Part shown: piece by piece, positions 26,801 through 39,547 of the stretch
Numbering within the stretch: the first letter of the stretch is position 1
Layout: each line of letters opens with the position of its first letter
DNA from: Dirofilaria immitis
Taxonomy: Eukaryota > Nematoda > Chromadorea > Rhabditida > Onchocercidae
Length of the DNA stretch: 64,000 bases
NCBI GenBank assembly: GCA_024305405.1
Contig: JAKNDB010000109.1
Location: 1,736,001 to 1,800,000 of the forward strand
Direction of reading: 5' to 3'
Translations under genes and position numbers: made by a program
The notes under the pieces: model-generated
Seen by the model: the letters and a program-made list of their open reading frames with translations, nothing else
The model's database searches: none
What the model was told of the DNA's origin: nothing

Positions 26801-29800
26801 AAATAATTTTGTTCATTTCCATAAAAACTTGACACTCGATAGAATTTTATTGAACTTAATAGAAAAATTATTCTGACAACTGACGCATAAAACGATATTA
26901 ACATCAAATCAATTAAGTGAAATCGCTCTACATGCTCAAACAATTGCTAATTCGCTCTTAACGTTCTCACGATAGATCTGGACTTTCACGATTTGCATAT
27001 TCTTTTTCAAAAGAAGAATTTATTTTCTAGAAAAGAAGAAAATTTCGAGTTCCCATATGAATAAATGATATTGAAGAGAGAAATTTCCGAAGCAAAAAAT
27101 CTGGAATAAAAAATAAAGGAATATGAAATGGAAGAAGGAAGCTACGTAGATAAAATATGGTCTGATTATCAATGTATTTTGAAAGGATGTTACGTTAAAA
27201 TATATTATAGAAAACTACTTCCATCCCTCAGGGACAAGGAGGAATGAGTTAAGAACGCATGAATTCATTTGTATTTCCATGGAAAGGCAGGCTAAAAGCT
27301 GATGGACAAAATACATGTAACAATCTTTTTTGCAAAAAAAAAAGAAATGACGAACTATAAGAACAAGTATCTCCCTCTCTTATTTTCTTTAGACAAGATC
27401 CTTGTTTCAAAAAGTCACAGAAGTCATATTCTCGTTTTCACTTTTGAAATTCTAATTTTAATCAAAAAATCAGAAGTCAGTTTTTGACGTAATAAATTTT
27501 TAGATGTAACTTCCACGAATGAAAGCACTCCAGAATAATAAACAGAATTATTTGTTAGAAATATTACAAACCAAGAAGAAAGAAGTATTACGATATTGTC
27601 GATAAAAGAATAACAAACCCACAAATTTATGTTCCCCAAAAAAAAATTGTGTTTAAAACATTACTCTTGAAGCTAGATGTGTATTTCGACGGTAGGCAAT
27701 AAACGTTCATCTGCAGCGGATACAATATTTCTGTTTGCTTCGTTTAACATCACTGGTTGCGGTATAGATACTGCGTTGACCGCATGATGCCGTAAATTGA
27801 AATGATGTTTTCGTTTTTGGAAAATGGTATATTGGAAATTGAGCTTTGGAAGAGAATTAAAAACAGTACGTCGGAATGCTCGCGACAGAGTGAAATAAAT
27901 AAAAAATTCATAGCACTGGATATAACAACGATTAGATTGCTAATGTCGACAAAAAATGTGGCAGTGGTAGAAACAAGAAATTCCGATGAACTAACGATAT
28001 GCTCCGCTAAATCTAAAGCAGTTGGCATTAGACGTGAAATCAGGAATTTAGCCATCACGGTAATGAGAAGAAGTTCGCAATCGGTGCTTTTAAGATTGGT
28101 AATACCACGGGTAGCGACGAAATTTTGTCGCTGTTTATTGGCCGCATGTATGGCCAAACATATACGAGCCGAAATAATGAATAGTATGATGTATGGAAAT
28201 AATGAATAGAACAGCATTCCACCGATTATCCGATAACCAAGCATATAAGCACGTATTTCCACGAGCAAAGTCTGATTCACATGATATTCGCCATTCAGCT
28301 CATATACAGACAATTCGAAAAGTCTTGGAAGAGAGAAGAGCAATGCTAACAGAGATACTAAGGAAAGTGTTCGGTGTACTTTTTGCGGTTTCGTATGGCG
28401 ACTATCCAATGGTCTACAAAACGCACGATACCGCTCAAACATCAATACACACATCAGCCAGACAGATGCTGTTAGGGATGCATTACTTAGTAAATAATAA
28501 GATGGGAAAAACCGAGCATAATTACCAAGTGATATGAAAAATGCCGGTATGCAGTACAATAATGCAGCACTAATCAGTAGCGCTGTGTCGGAAAATGCGA
28601 GCCACAGAAGGTATGTATTAATCAGAGGTCGGGAGGTGTTAGAAGAGTGTTTTACTAAAAAACAACTTTTTCTGGATCGCGAAGATTTCCTCCGACTATC
28701 GGTATAGGTACCAAGAGTCCTGCGTGGGATCATTAAAAAGTACACAGTACATAGGTTAAATATAATCCCGAATGTTACGAATAACGCTGTTACGGGACCA
28801 TTTAGTAGATAACCCATATAAGATGGCTTATAATGATATGAAAGGGAAAAGTTAAGATGAAAAATGAAGCTCCTCCTGTTGCTTATCAAACAACAATTCC
28901 ACTATATACATTTAAAAAAGTAGGATGGGTCAATTTTATTCTGAATTGTCCTAAAAGCCACGCCTTTCACACTATCTGGAGCTTTATGCTTCACAGATCA
29001 TGTTATTCCTTTCCTTTTGCGATCCTGCGACAAATTTATTCTATTAGTAGCTAGATTTTTTTCTTTTTATTCTTAAAACAATCATTCTAATTGCTTCAAA
29101 TGAAAAAAAAAAGTAGTAACAATTTCTTTTTTTATTGAACATAAACTAAACTCAAGTCATGCAAAAATCTGGAGCGATGTCTATCGATGTATTTTGATTT
29201 GTTTCACGGAACTTTCTGGCTAACATTTATAATAAGAACTGTCTCATTTAGACTTGTCTTATCATTCATTGTGACGATTTTTCCTAGTAGTAAGTAAATA
29301 TGGCCGAATACGAAATTTCAAGAGGAATTTCTATTATAAGAAACTAAAAAGATAAGTATTCTCACAATTATTTTTATACTTCAAAGATTTTAAAAATGAA
29401 CACTTGAAAGTTTTCTTTAACTTCTTCCGTCAAGAAAGTACTGCCAAAAACATCCTAAAACCTATATCCACTATTAAATTAAAACAGAATTTGAGCAGAA
29501 AGATCAGTAAATATCAGAAAACAATCCATTTTCCCACATACTCTTAAAAATTTGTTAAAGAAACTGCATATTTCTCCATTTTGTTTGAACTTTCAAAAGG
29601 GAAAAATCAAGGTACGTTAAAGATAAAACGAAAACCGAAGTTCAAGAATTTCCAATTTTCTCACTTTCCGTAAAAAGCAGGATCTGAAACCAACTAAGTC
29701 TTCAAGTATCCATAAAACACAGATCTATCTATTATATAAAATAATAAATTCGTACGACAAAAAGGAAAATTTAGTAATTAAATTTCTTAATCACAATTTT

Positions 29801-32800
29801 CTCTTATCTTTCTGAATGAATGACTATTCAAAATATAATTTGTTACTATTCTACAACAAAATTAAAAGCCAAAGCTCAAAATTGGATTTTAAAACTTGAG
29901 AAATGCAATGTACCAACAAAATTTTCATTACATCCATCAATCCTTATTCCATCATGTTCAAATCTCTTTTTCTAGCATATCTCACTTCACTATATACAAA
30001 GGCATAATGTCTACAGTATAAAGGCCGTCTGAGCGTGACTTTACATTAAAGTCCTTTCCATTGATGATAATCGGACGACAATTACATTAATATTTTTTAT
30101 ACCGATATCTCTATAAAATATGATTATGGAAGTATAAATATGACAAACTTAAAATTTAATGATCATCGAAATTTCTCATTGGAAGTTTCATTTGCTTCAT
30201 TATCAGTGATGTCAAAACATTTAATATCGTATGTTTTCCTGGATAAAATTAATTTTAAAAATGTAAATAAACCATATTCTAACATATTCTATTCATCGAG
30301 GGCAATATTCAGGACTTATGAAAATACAAAAATCCTGAAAAACAGGAAAAAAAAGACATATCTTGGCTGGAAGTTACTTTTCTGCTTACAAGAACTGAAA
30401 TGGCATCGAGAGGCGATAACTTCATATCTTCATTCATATGATGCCCACTGCTTTTAAATGACGCAAGAAAAGCAATACCTCCCGATATCCTCACAAATTG
30501 GGGTGGATCCATCGAGCATAAGAGACATATTTGTCAATAATGACCGTTTTCCTCTTTCCACTTCCTCCTCCGTTATGTTATCACATAAATCAGTCCTGAA
30601 AACAAAAACGCAAGTTTTGAAAGCTTTAAAAAAAGCTTTAAAGCCAAACTTAGTAACAAAATTCTAAAAAAATTGTAAGAACAATTACAGCAAAAACATT
30701 TATATTTTAATTTAAATCTCATTTCTGGGTCTTTCTAATTAAGAAAAAGAGCAGTACCATTGTTGTGTGATACTGTCAACAACAGCACGAGCCCCACTTT
30801 GTTCACATACGAAATAAACGCCGACTAGACCGGTATCTTTATAGCAAGTATTAAAAGCTTGAAATGATTGAACCCGAGCATTTAAACCCAAACTTTGAGC
30901 CAAACGTGATGGTGCATTGATTCCAACTGCATTTGTTCGATCCCATTGTCCAATTAACTAGAAATTAACAGTTACATAAAATGAAAGCTACTAATTTAGA
31001 ATTCCATGAGAAGTTTCATTATATTCAATTTTTGAGGAATAGCTCACCGTATTTGCAACCATTAAAGGAATATTATGAGGATCAGTCCACGAAGCACCTT
31101 CAACGGCAAGTGCACCGAACACCATCGACATTCTTTCATCCCTAATGTCCTGCTAAAATTGCATCAGTGAATATTAAACTTATACCGTTAATATATTTGA
31201 ATTGTAAGACTCAATTGCCGTTAGCCAAAATTGATTATTTAACTTTAAGAAACGTTAGAAAAATTTTGTCAGAATGCTAAATTTCATTCAACATGACATA
31301 ACTACCTATTGCTTAGGGAGATCGAAAACTTAAATAACTCGAACTATTTCAGCATGAAAAGAATCAAATAATGACGACAAATGTATGGTTGCAACATGTA
31401 AATTTTTTAATATTCAGTTCTTTGCAAATCAAATCATTCCTTCTTGATAATGTAGCATTACATTATTGGTCTTTAGTGTATAATTTTAAGACTAAAGTAA
31501 TTTATATTTCCGTGAACAAAATTCAGTAGAACTGCATAACAATTACCACTAAGTAAAATTTACTTATTTACAAATCTAGGGGATATTATTCATGAGGCCA
31601 TCGCACCATAACTTATATATGCAAGTTCGTAATATCATCCATAATATGCAATGAAAGAAAGACTTAAAAGAATCTGATCTTTTTATAAGCAAATTACTTT
31701 AAATTCTGCTTTTAATACTGACTTTCCTGCCCCTACCCATCATTATGATAGAAGATTGGCTCACTGTTTGAACTAAAGCACACATAAAATACTGACTAAA
31801 AACTAATAAAAATGTATGAATTGAATTATAATGATAATTAGTGGATGGATTAAATTTGAAGGGAAATGAATTTTATGAAAAAAAAAAAAATAGTAGAAGA
31901 AATCAAAATAACTTACATAGCTTGCGACAAACTTTCCAGACTCTGCTACGAAATTATCATCAACGCCACCTAAGTCTCCGAAATATTGCTTGCCTAAGTC
32001 GACCAATTTTTGATGTTCGACACCGCCTGCTGCTGCTAGTACCATATGAGGTCCTCGGTAATGTTCATTTATGTACTTCACCAAATCTTCACGTTGTAAC
32101 GACCTGAAATCATAATATAAAAACATACTTGAGTTCCAAAGTTACAAATAACTAGTTCGAGAATTTCTTCACTAGATAATTACCTGTTTTTTCTTTTTTT
32201 AGACAATTAGTCCTATAACTAACGTGAAATAATCACGCTAGAAATCTTTTCCAAATCGAAATAGCTTAACGTACGGGAATATCTTACTTGATATTTTCAA
32301 CGGGTCCAAGTATTGTCCTTGCAAGTGAGGTACCTTTAAATGCACCAGCATGGAGATGATCAAACACGACCTCTTGCAAATTCTGCTCAACTTCTTGCAT
32401 TTCACGCAATATCACACCACGCTCCCGTTCGATTTCGACACTTCTCAGCTGACTGTTACGCAATATGTCGGCAAGAATTTCCACAGCTACAAATGTTTCT
32501 ACTTCACCACAAGTGATCAAAATAAAAAAAGTTCAATAATCTTAGCCAAATTTTATCTGGAAATCTGAAAGTATTTAATTTTCCTTAATTGATGGATCTT
32601 TGCTAAATGCTCAACACATCATTTTAATGTAGAAACAATCCATTGTCATCAATATATACCCACAAAACACTGGTAATCTCAAATTGTATTGTTTGTTATC
32701 GAAAGGTAATAGATTCCTGCGATAAAATGTTTAATATTCTATCATAGGCTCGCTTTCACGAACTGCTATGAGTTTTGAAAAAATTTTCTATTTAATGCAG

Positions 32801-33765
32801 TAAAAATATGCCACTTATAGCAGTTACCGTGATCTATGTCTTGTGAAAAGCATTTTGCATAATACACTGTTTGTTCTCGCGAAGTATACGCATTCAGATG
32901 TGCACCCATATTTTCTACTTCTAGTTCCAAAGCTGACTGTGAACGCTTCATTGTACCCTTTAATGAAATGTTATTCACAAAGCACCAAATATCCACAGAT
33001 TAGAAGATATATTATTACGAAACACACCTTAAAAGCCATGTGTTCCAGAAAATGGGCAACGCCATTATTCTTGTCATTTTCGAATCGACTACCAGCATCA
33101 ATCCAAATACCTACCTGAAAAAAGTCATTTTTCCTAGTAATGTAAAGTAAATTACACAACAAGAATCTCACTGCCTTCAAGCACTACAGGGGCACTATAT
33201 TTAAACATAACTCATGACTCAGAACAGCTTTACGATAATGTGAAATAGCGCAAAAAAACCAGAAACTTACAGAGATTCAAGAGATTAGTAAACAGTGAGA
33301 AACCAAAGAAGTAATGAGCGAAATATTCATAATGTGACAAATATGGAGTAAGAGAATCAACAGTTTTTTTAAGCTTAATATCCGAAAGCTTTCATATAAA
33401 TCTGGTGACATTTTAATAAAATCATACAAACCGTAGTAGTGAGAAGCTGAGAATCTTCAGAAGCAATGCGAAAACCATTGCTTAGTGAAGTGACCCGTGT
33501 TTCTGGTATGTTCAGATAGACCGGTGAAGCAGTTGCAACAGAATTATAAAAGCGAGACTGCAAAAATACTTATAAAATGATTGAATTATGAACTATAAAA
33601 TAAAAGATCTAAAATCCTACAAATTACGACGAGAAAATTGAAAAACATCAGGAAAAAAGTACTCACATGAAGCCGTTGTCGCAAGCCAATGGCAAAAGCG
33701 TCCGATAACCGTAAACGACTGCCACATTGCGATGCTTCTTTCCATGCACGTATACACCTACGCAT
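23883..33765 (-). CDS. mppb-1: Mitochondrial processing peptidase beta subunit
   Basis: Catalytic subunit of the matrix protease that removes targeting presequences of imported proteins; M16 family. Twelve exons: 33765-33667, 33557-33432, 33114-33028, 32957-32828, 32501-32288, 32103-31917, 31149-31048, 30957-30758, 30595-30479, 26378-26320, 25887-25813, 23935-23883; about 482 residues, the normal length. Exon 1 is an Arg-rich mitochondrial presequence. The zinc motif HFLEH (HxxEH) is in exon 3 and the downstream glutamates in REMQEVEQN in exon 5. [20 protein letters not shown] and a terminal block ending ENRLK follow the family order. Two one-base changes break the frame: an extra A at the start of exon 10 (26377-26378) and a missing G in exon 11 (25864-25865); phase arithmetic of both exons confirms them. 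Intron 10 (4.1 kb) contains a GPCR gene. The upstream ATG follows an in-frame stop. Confidence 0.9.
24150..24275. repeat. Degenerate local repeat
   Basis: The word AGTCAACTAxATATAATCTAA occurs at about 24150 and 24244, with a third diverged version (ACATATAACCTAAATCTTCAAG) between them. It lies in the last MPP-beta intron. Confidence 0.5.
27673..28889 (-). CDS. Rhodopsin-family neuropeptide GPCR, FMRFamide-receptor (FRPR)-like, nested in an mppb-1 intron
   Basis: A mostly intronless seven-helix receptor of about 405 residues. TM1 contains GIIFNLC (N1.50), TM2 LAFSDTALL (D2.50), TM3 ends in [10 protein letters not shown] (DRY variant typical of nematode FRPR receptors), TM7 contains SSAMNF. 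The frame then breaks: an A-run of six on the + strand (27901-27906) is one base short. In the next frame sequence continues as [12 protein letters not shown], the usual TM7-helix 8 junction, and on through a basic tail to a TAG at 27673-27675. So the receptor is complete apart from one base. It lies on the same strand inside intron 10 of the MPP-beta gene. The start at 28889 is the first Met of the open frame; an additional 5' exon is possible. Ligand unknown; FRPR assignment is by motif only. Confidence 0.8.
29055..30478. other. Part of MPP-beta intron 10 upstream of the nested GPCR
   Basis: About 1.4 kb between MPP-beta exon 9 and the start of the FRPR-like gene. AT-rich; no exon seen. It should contain the GPCR promoter and any 5' exon of it. 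Confidence 0.5.
31332..31461 (+). repeat. Inverted copy of nicotinic receptor exon 2 with flanks
   Basis: This 130-base stretch in MPP-beta intron 6 matches the reverse complement of 52399-52527 with about three differences (one C/T, one G/A, one T-run length). It includes a 45-base exon-like segment (31351-31395) identical to exon 2 of the nicotinic receptor gene, preceded by a good TTTCAG acceptor and followed by the donor GTAAAT. It is in the opposite orientation to MPP-beta, so it cannot be spliced into that mRNA as an exon. Confidence 0.9.
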
Positions 33766-34020
33766 TAAATCTAGCGAATTCTTCTAACTTTATATAAGTA
33801 ATAAGCTATAATATTAAGAAATCGGTAATTTACATACATAAATACAACGAAAATAATAACAATACATTCGCTGGCATCGCGTCAATATGTATGGGATAGA
33901 AAAATAACGCAGCTCTAGCGCTACAACTGCGTCTCACGCATTTAATAAGATACGAAGAAGAATGATGAGAATATTGTGCTTCCAAGGAACAACTCACAAT
34001 ATGCAAATGACACATTTATC

Positions 34021-34943
34021 TCGTAAATTATTTTTGTGATTTTTCATTATTACAAATAAATTTTAAAACAGAAGAACTTGCCAATATCAATGGCAATTGT
34101 GCCTAACGGGAATTGATTAACAAATTTTTGTACATTAATCCATCGAAGTATGGACGTTCGATTTCTATTTCGATAATAAGAAGCATCTGAATATGATGCT
34201 AAATGTCCGTATACTTTTCGAACGTACTTTTCCTCGATATCCATTTCAATTGATTATATCACCATAAGATATTTTTATCCTATACTATATTAAATATCAG
34301 ATAAAATAGTTCGAATTTGATTAACTGAATATTTATTTCTCTTGTAGCAATAATGATGAAAATGAAAATGACAAGAAAGATTGATCATATATTGGTGCAA
34401 GTTTTCGAAAACATTTAAACTTTATAGTAATCAATTTGATGATTGTATAAATTGTTTATATTATTTTTGTCAGGAAATAATTTTATAAGCATATGTAAAA
34501 TATACATATACAAAACGTGTTGTCCAATTTTTTTTTTTACTTAAATTTTTGCACAATTGTTTAGATTAATTCAATAGTATTTTAGATAAATATGATTATG
34601 ATTATAAATAAAATTTATATGAGAATACCTTAAAAATAATGTTTATACGATAAATAAAAATGCATATTAAAACAAGGAAAGGAGTATGTTTTAATTGCAA
34701 ATTTGATTCAATTTTATTGATTAATTTACCATTGTAAATAAATCGAAGAAAAAAATTTAGTAACATTAACATGATAAAGTAAACAATGGAAAGAAATTGT
34801 TTCTTACTAATTCATTTAATGATATAGAAGAATATGAAATTTAGGAATAGAATAAAAAATGATGATAAAGCTCAAAATCGAAGATAACACATGTTTCAAC
34901 TTATTCTTTCACGATCATTTTATCATCACTTTTAAAACTTGTT
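34021..34943 (-). repeat. 923-bp direct duplication, truncated copy
   Basis: Identical to 43202-44125 in all lines I compared, except one extra T in a poly-T run there (11 versus 12). It carries exon 1 of the Trm9-type gene, about 60 bases of its intron 1 and about 700 bases of 5' flank. The two copies are in the same orientation, 9.2 kb apart, and the tubulin gene plus the rest of the Trm9 gene lie between them. Confidence 0.95.
34082..34244 (-). pseudogene. Orphan copy of Trm9-type methyltransferase exon 1
   Basis: A 54-codon open segment starting MDIEEKYVRKVYG and ending ATAIDI-like at the G|GCAAGT donor, identical to exon 1 of the complete gene at 43425-43263. The rest of the methyltransferase (SAM motif and beyond) is absent downstream; instead, MPP-beta exon 1 begins 317 bases further on, on the same strand. 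The copy cannot make a methyltransferase alone. Its duplicated upstream sequence may supply promoter or 5' UTR sequence to MPP-beta, which is an inference. Confidence 0.85.
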
Positions 34944-35773
34944 GTGTTACAGTATTAGTTTCTGCGCTTTTTTTTTTAATACACTAAAGAAACCAGAGTA
35001 GTTTGTATCCAGTATCACCGGTAAATATTCATCTTTTGATTCCTTTTTCAAACTTCTCGTCTTATGCTTCGATTATGTTCATTTGTTTCCATTACCCAGG
35101 ATTGGAATGAAGATTAGATGAATGCCGTTGAAAAATGATAACGATCGATATGAGTTAGTTTTGATTTTAAAAAATTTCTGAAGAACATAAATTACACATA
35201 TCATAAAATAAATCACACTTGAGATCAATAAAAAGATTTACGTGATTTACGTAGTTGATTTTTATTTACAAATTGAATTACTAATGTTCATTCACTTGAA
35301 TAGAAGATCAGCTACTGATTGCTGCTCATTCCAAATAAAAAGGTAGCGGTTATTATTTTGGAAGTACTTATAAAGAACAAATGAAAGAAAAAAAGAACAT
35401 ATATAGCAATACTTTGATATATTTTTTTATGACACAAAATTTAGTGTAAATGAAAAATGACATAAATGAAAAGGTATAATATCGATGTATTAGTAATAAT
35501 AATTAATACATCCTTCCTTATGGATTAGCAAATAAATGATAATATACTTTATGCAAATTTCATTGATAAATAAAAATGATTGAATAACATTTGTTTGAAA
35601 GATGAGAATATAGAAAATGATGATATGTTCAGATTAATTTGCATAATTCATACCTATTTAAGAGATAAGAAAAGTATTCATTCTTAAATCATTGCTTTTT
35701 CTTATCACTCATTCTTTGGTGTGGCTGCAAATTACTTGGCTATTTCTGGAAAGCTTTTAAGTAACGGAAAAAT
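34944..35773. other. Intergenic space between divergent duplicated segment and tubulin gene
   Basis: About 830 bases, AT-rich, no coding signal seen. It must contain the promoter of the + strand tubulin gene. Short direct words such as TAATAATAATTAATAC occur but nothing that I can name. Confidence 0.5.
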
Positions 35774-38554
35774 ATGGGAGATATCATTCATATCCAAGCT
35801 GGCCGATGTGGCAATAATATTGGAACGAAGGTTTGGTTAATTAAAGTTTTAGTCTTGGCTAAAAAGAATCAAAAAATAAATCTAATATATGTAGTTCTGG
35901 GAAATAATTTCGGATGAGCATGGCATCGAACCTGATGGTACTTATAAAGGTGATTCACCGTTACAGTTGGAACATATTGGAACATATTTCAAAGAAATGA
36001 AAGGTTTGCATTTTTTTATTTGAATTCAAGAATCATTTCCTTTTGGCGATCTAACTCTTCTAACAAAAGGTATGCATTATTACATTTTTACCTATTGTAG
36101 CAAATAATAGGAAAAAGAGGTATAATAGTTAATTTATTCAAATTACTACTATACCATCAGTTTATAGAATTTTAGAGAAAAAATACTATCCTCGCGCGAT
36201 ACTTATTGATCTGGAACCGGAGATCTCAGATTCGATGCTTTTTCCACTTATGGAAAATTTTTCCGACCGGACAATTTTGTATTTGGTGAAGGTAGTGCCA
36301 ATAATATTTGGCCTAGAGGCTTTTATAGTGAAGGGACAAAATTTCTTGGTCAAGTGTTGAACATTGTTCGAAAGGAAGCGGAACGCTCTGACTATTTGCA
36401 GGTGAAAGTAATTAATATTATTTTAAATTTTGATTCATATAATTTAAGAAAAAAAGAATAATAAGTAAAGACAACTCTTATCTTTCCATAAAAATTATTT
36501 TGGTAAGAATGGCACATATTAAAATATATTATTTCTATAAATTAGAGGTCATATCGAAAAAATCTTTTTTTTATAGGGCTTTCATCTGACTCATTCCTTG
36601 GGAGGTGGTACAGGTTCTGGATTAGGATCACTTCTCATCAGAAACTTATATGAACAATATCCAAGATGTATTGTATCATCATTTTCTGTATTCCCATCCG
36701 TCAAAGTATGTTATTCAATCACTTCGCATTTTTTTGATCACTCGTCGTTCGAGGATACGATGAAATGGACAGAAAAGTTAAATTGGCTTTGAAAAGATTT
36801 ACTGATAAAAAGTTTGTTTTCTGTTAATTAATGATCTGATTCAAGAGCTATTCCTAAATGGATAACAGGTACTGGGTGGTGCCACGGATTCATACAATGC
36901 AATGTTATCTATAAATGAACTTGTTGAAAATGCTTATCTGACGTTTTGTATTGATAATGAGGCGCTTTATAATATTTGTTTACGTGCGCTGAAAAGTCGT
37001 GAGCCAACTTATAATGATCTTAATCATTTGGGTTAGTCTCGAATTTTTGTTCTTAAATCTGATAGATATATCGTATTGAAGAACAGAAAAGAAATCACAC
37101 TATGAATGGAGAAAGGAAAGAGATTTGATTAAGAAAGTAAGTTATATATTTACATTATATCAGAAAAAATTTGAAATGAATGCAAATCTCATCGATGATA
37201 GGTGTGTAGGAGAAGACTGTAACAAAACATAAAAGATTGATAATGATCATATTTTGAGCATCGATGGTGATGTCGGGAATAACCAGCTGCCTGCGATTTC
37301 CCGGTCAGTGGAATCTTGATCTATATAAACTAGCTGTCAACATGACTCCATACTGGAGACTTCACTTTCTGACACCTAGTTTCGCTCCGCTGACTACTCG
37401 TGATACCGTTGCATATGAGCCAATCGAAGTGAACGAATTGATCCAACAGGTTGCTTTATAATTAGGCCAAATTACAGTATGAATACGAAATTCCAATTTT
37501 TTGGCAAATTAAACTCTTTAGTCTATTAGATAATGAATCATGAAAAAATATAAAATATTTCGGTTATTCTGACATCTCTGTCCCATGTTACAACATTCTA
37601 AGTTTGAAAATTCTAAATCTTCGCACTTGTCCATATGTATCAAGTTCTTTTTTTACAAAAGTTGAGAAACGTCAGAAGATGATAAATGGAACGGAAAGGG
37701 AAGAGAGCTGTCTTCGTAAATCTGTGAAGATTGTTTAGATGAAAATATTTGATTATTATGATCGTGTAAAGCTTTTATTGAAAATATAACTATTATGGTC
37801 AGAATATCTGCATGTAACATCTCTCAGCATATAACAAATGCGATAAGATCGGTAGCTTTACTGTAATGTTATCATGATGACAATCAACTAACAGTTTCAA
37901 AAATACATAAAACTTCTATTATAGTTGTTTGACGCTAGTAACATGATCACCGCTTGTGATCCAAGAGATGGTCATTGTATGGCTGCTACCGCAATGTTCC
38001 GTGGACAAATATCGATGCATGTTAGTATACAATTTATATAAAATTAAAATATCGTTTAATTCATCAATGAAATGTCGCAAATCTTGCTTTTCAAGAATTG
38101 AAAACTAAAATTTTAAATGCTGAGAACAAGGCGTCACCATTACTCGCTGAATGGATTCCACGTAATATCAACTTAGATATTTGCGACGTGTCCTGCTCCG
38201 CGAACCATAATTAGTGGTGCTTTCCTTGGTAACACTATTGCTGTCAAAGACGTGTTCGTCAGAATCTCAGATGGATTTGAAAGTAGTTTTTTTGAACTGA
38301 TCGTACATGTAAACTTGTTTCATTTAGTATTATCGAAATCTTTGAGAAAATGTTTCAAAACAGAATTTTAAAGTTCATGAAGTCGTATATTATGTTAAAT
38401 ATTCTTTCACAGCAATGTTTCGGAAGAAGGCCTTTTACATTGGTATATGGACGAAGGAATGGATGAAATGGAATTCAGGGAAGCGGAAAGTGCTGTCAAG
38501 AGCTTGATTTCGGAATATCAGCAATGCCAAGATGTATTGAGTGAGGGAATTTAG
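35774..38554 (+). CDS. Divergent beta-tubulin, frame broken by single-base changes
   Basis: Nine exons: 35774-35830, 35895-36003, 36176-36401, 36577-36705, 36869-37031, 37259-37449, 37925-38020, 38096-38282, 38413-38554; about 435 residues. Landmarks: [27 protein letters not shown], the GTP-binding [39 protein letters not shown]. Introns keep phase throughout. The frame fails at 36219-36220 (GG one base short), 38095 (G one short at the acceptor), about 38186-38190 (ACGTG, one base extra or two missing) and 38433-38436 (T4, one short). Departures from normal beta-tubulin: MGDI replaces the autoregulatory MREI; the acidic Glu-rich C-terminal tail is missing (ends DVLSEGI); the position equivalent to Glu198 is Leu, while 167 and 200 remain Phe. 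Either a fast-evolving isotype with sequence errors or a young pseudogene; intact splicing and selection-like conservation favour the first. Confidence 0.8.
37524..37560 (+). repeat. 37-base word shared with 48018-48054
   Basis: Starts TATTAGATAATGAATC and ends AAAATATTT. It is identical at the two sites and in the same orientation, in tubulin intron 6. Flanks do not match. Confidence 0.85.
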
Positions 38555-39547
38555 ATGAAGCGGTCAGAAATCAGTCATAAATGGCTGATGATATGAAACA
38601 GAATGAATATCTCAATCTATCAAAAAGTATTCCAGAATTTTGTTTTTATATTTGAAATGATTTTTATTGCAAGAATTTTTCATTTACACTAAAATCAATG
38701 AGTAGAATGACTACCGAATTATCCGATGACTTTAATAGCAATTTATTTTGTGGAATTAATCCAAAGAATAAATGCTTGCAATTTAAAATGCGCAAAAATG
38801 TAAACAAATAATCAAACCAGCTGGTCATTTTTTTTTCATCAATTTTTTAAAAAATGTGCAAAATTATTTTATCAAATCTGTTTTATTGCGTAATTATCAT
38901 AACGTGTTGGTATTTTTGTTTTTTGTTATGTATATATATATATATATAATATACCTTTTTTCATTATAAACTTATTGTGTGAGGAAATTTTTCTTTTGCT
39001 TATCCCTTCTTTTTTATGAATAAATGTATTCTTCAAAATTAATTAAATTATCTCACATGGCATATTTTTAGTCTCATCTCGAATTTCACATACCAAATAA
39101 TAACACTCTCTATTCAGATAAAAGTAAATACTGAATTCTTTACAGCGTTCGATCATAAACTGATATTGGCTTAAATTAAATATTACAAACCAGGGGCTGG
39201 TTTGACGGCTAGTTTAATATTTAATTGGTACCGTCATCTTTTTCCCTACTAACAAATTACTATCAAACAATAAATTTATATTAAAAAATCAAAGGAAGCG
39301 GAACAGAGAATTTTCATTCATCTCTTCGCTCATTCATATCGTTCATCGCCATCTTACAGATTGTTTTTTGAACTTTTATTGATATATTTAAGCCAATTAA
39401 TGCTCATTGCTCAGTGAAATTAATAGCATTTTAATTAAATTAAAAGAATAAGGAAATAATAAATATTGATCGAATTCATATGTAAATTTCTCAAGATTAG
39501 ATTTTATTTGTCCGAAATACCTGGCAAACCAAATATAATTAAATGAT
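38555..39547. other. Intergenic, between convergent tubulin and unknown gene
   Basis: AT-rich convergent 3' region. It includes a short (TA)n repeat at 38931-38949. No coding signal seen. Confidence 0.5.
38931..38949. repeat. (TA)n microsatellite
   Basis: About nine TA units downstream of the tubulin gene. Confidence 0.8.

Noticed and set aside
27802..28537. Long + strand frames (135 and 114 codons)
   Set aside because: Antisense shadows of the FRPR-like receptor on the minus strand.
31841..33118. + strand frames of 72-91 codons
   Set aside because: Antisense shadows of MPP-beta exons.
35774..38554. Processed tubulin pseudogene
   Set aside because: Eight introns with conserved phase are present, so it is not a retrocopy.
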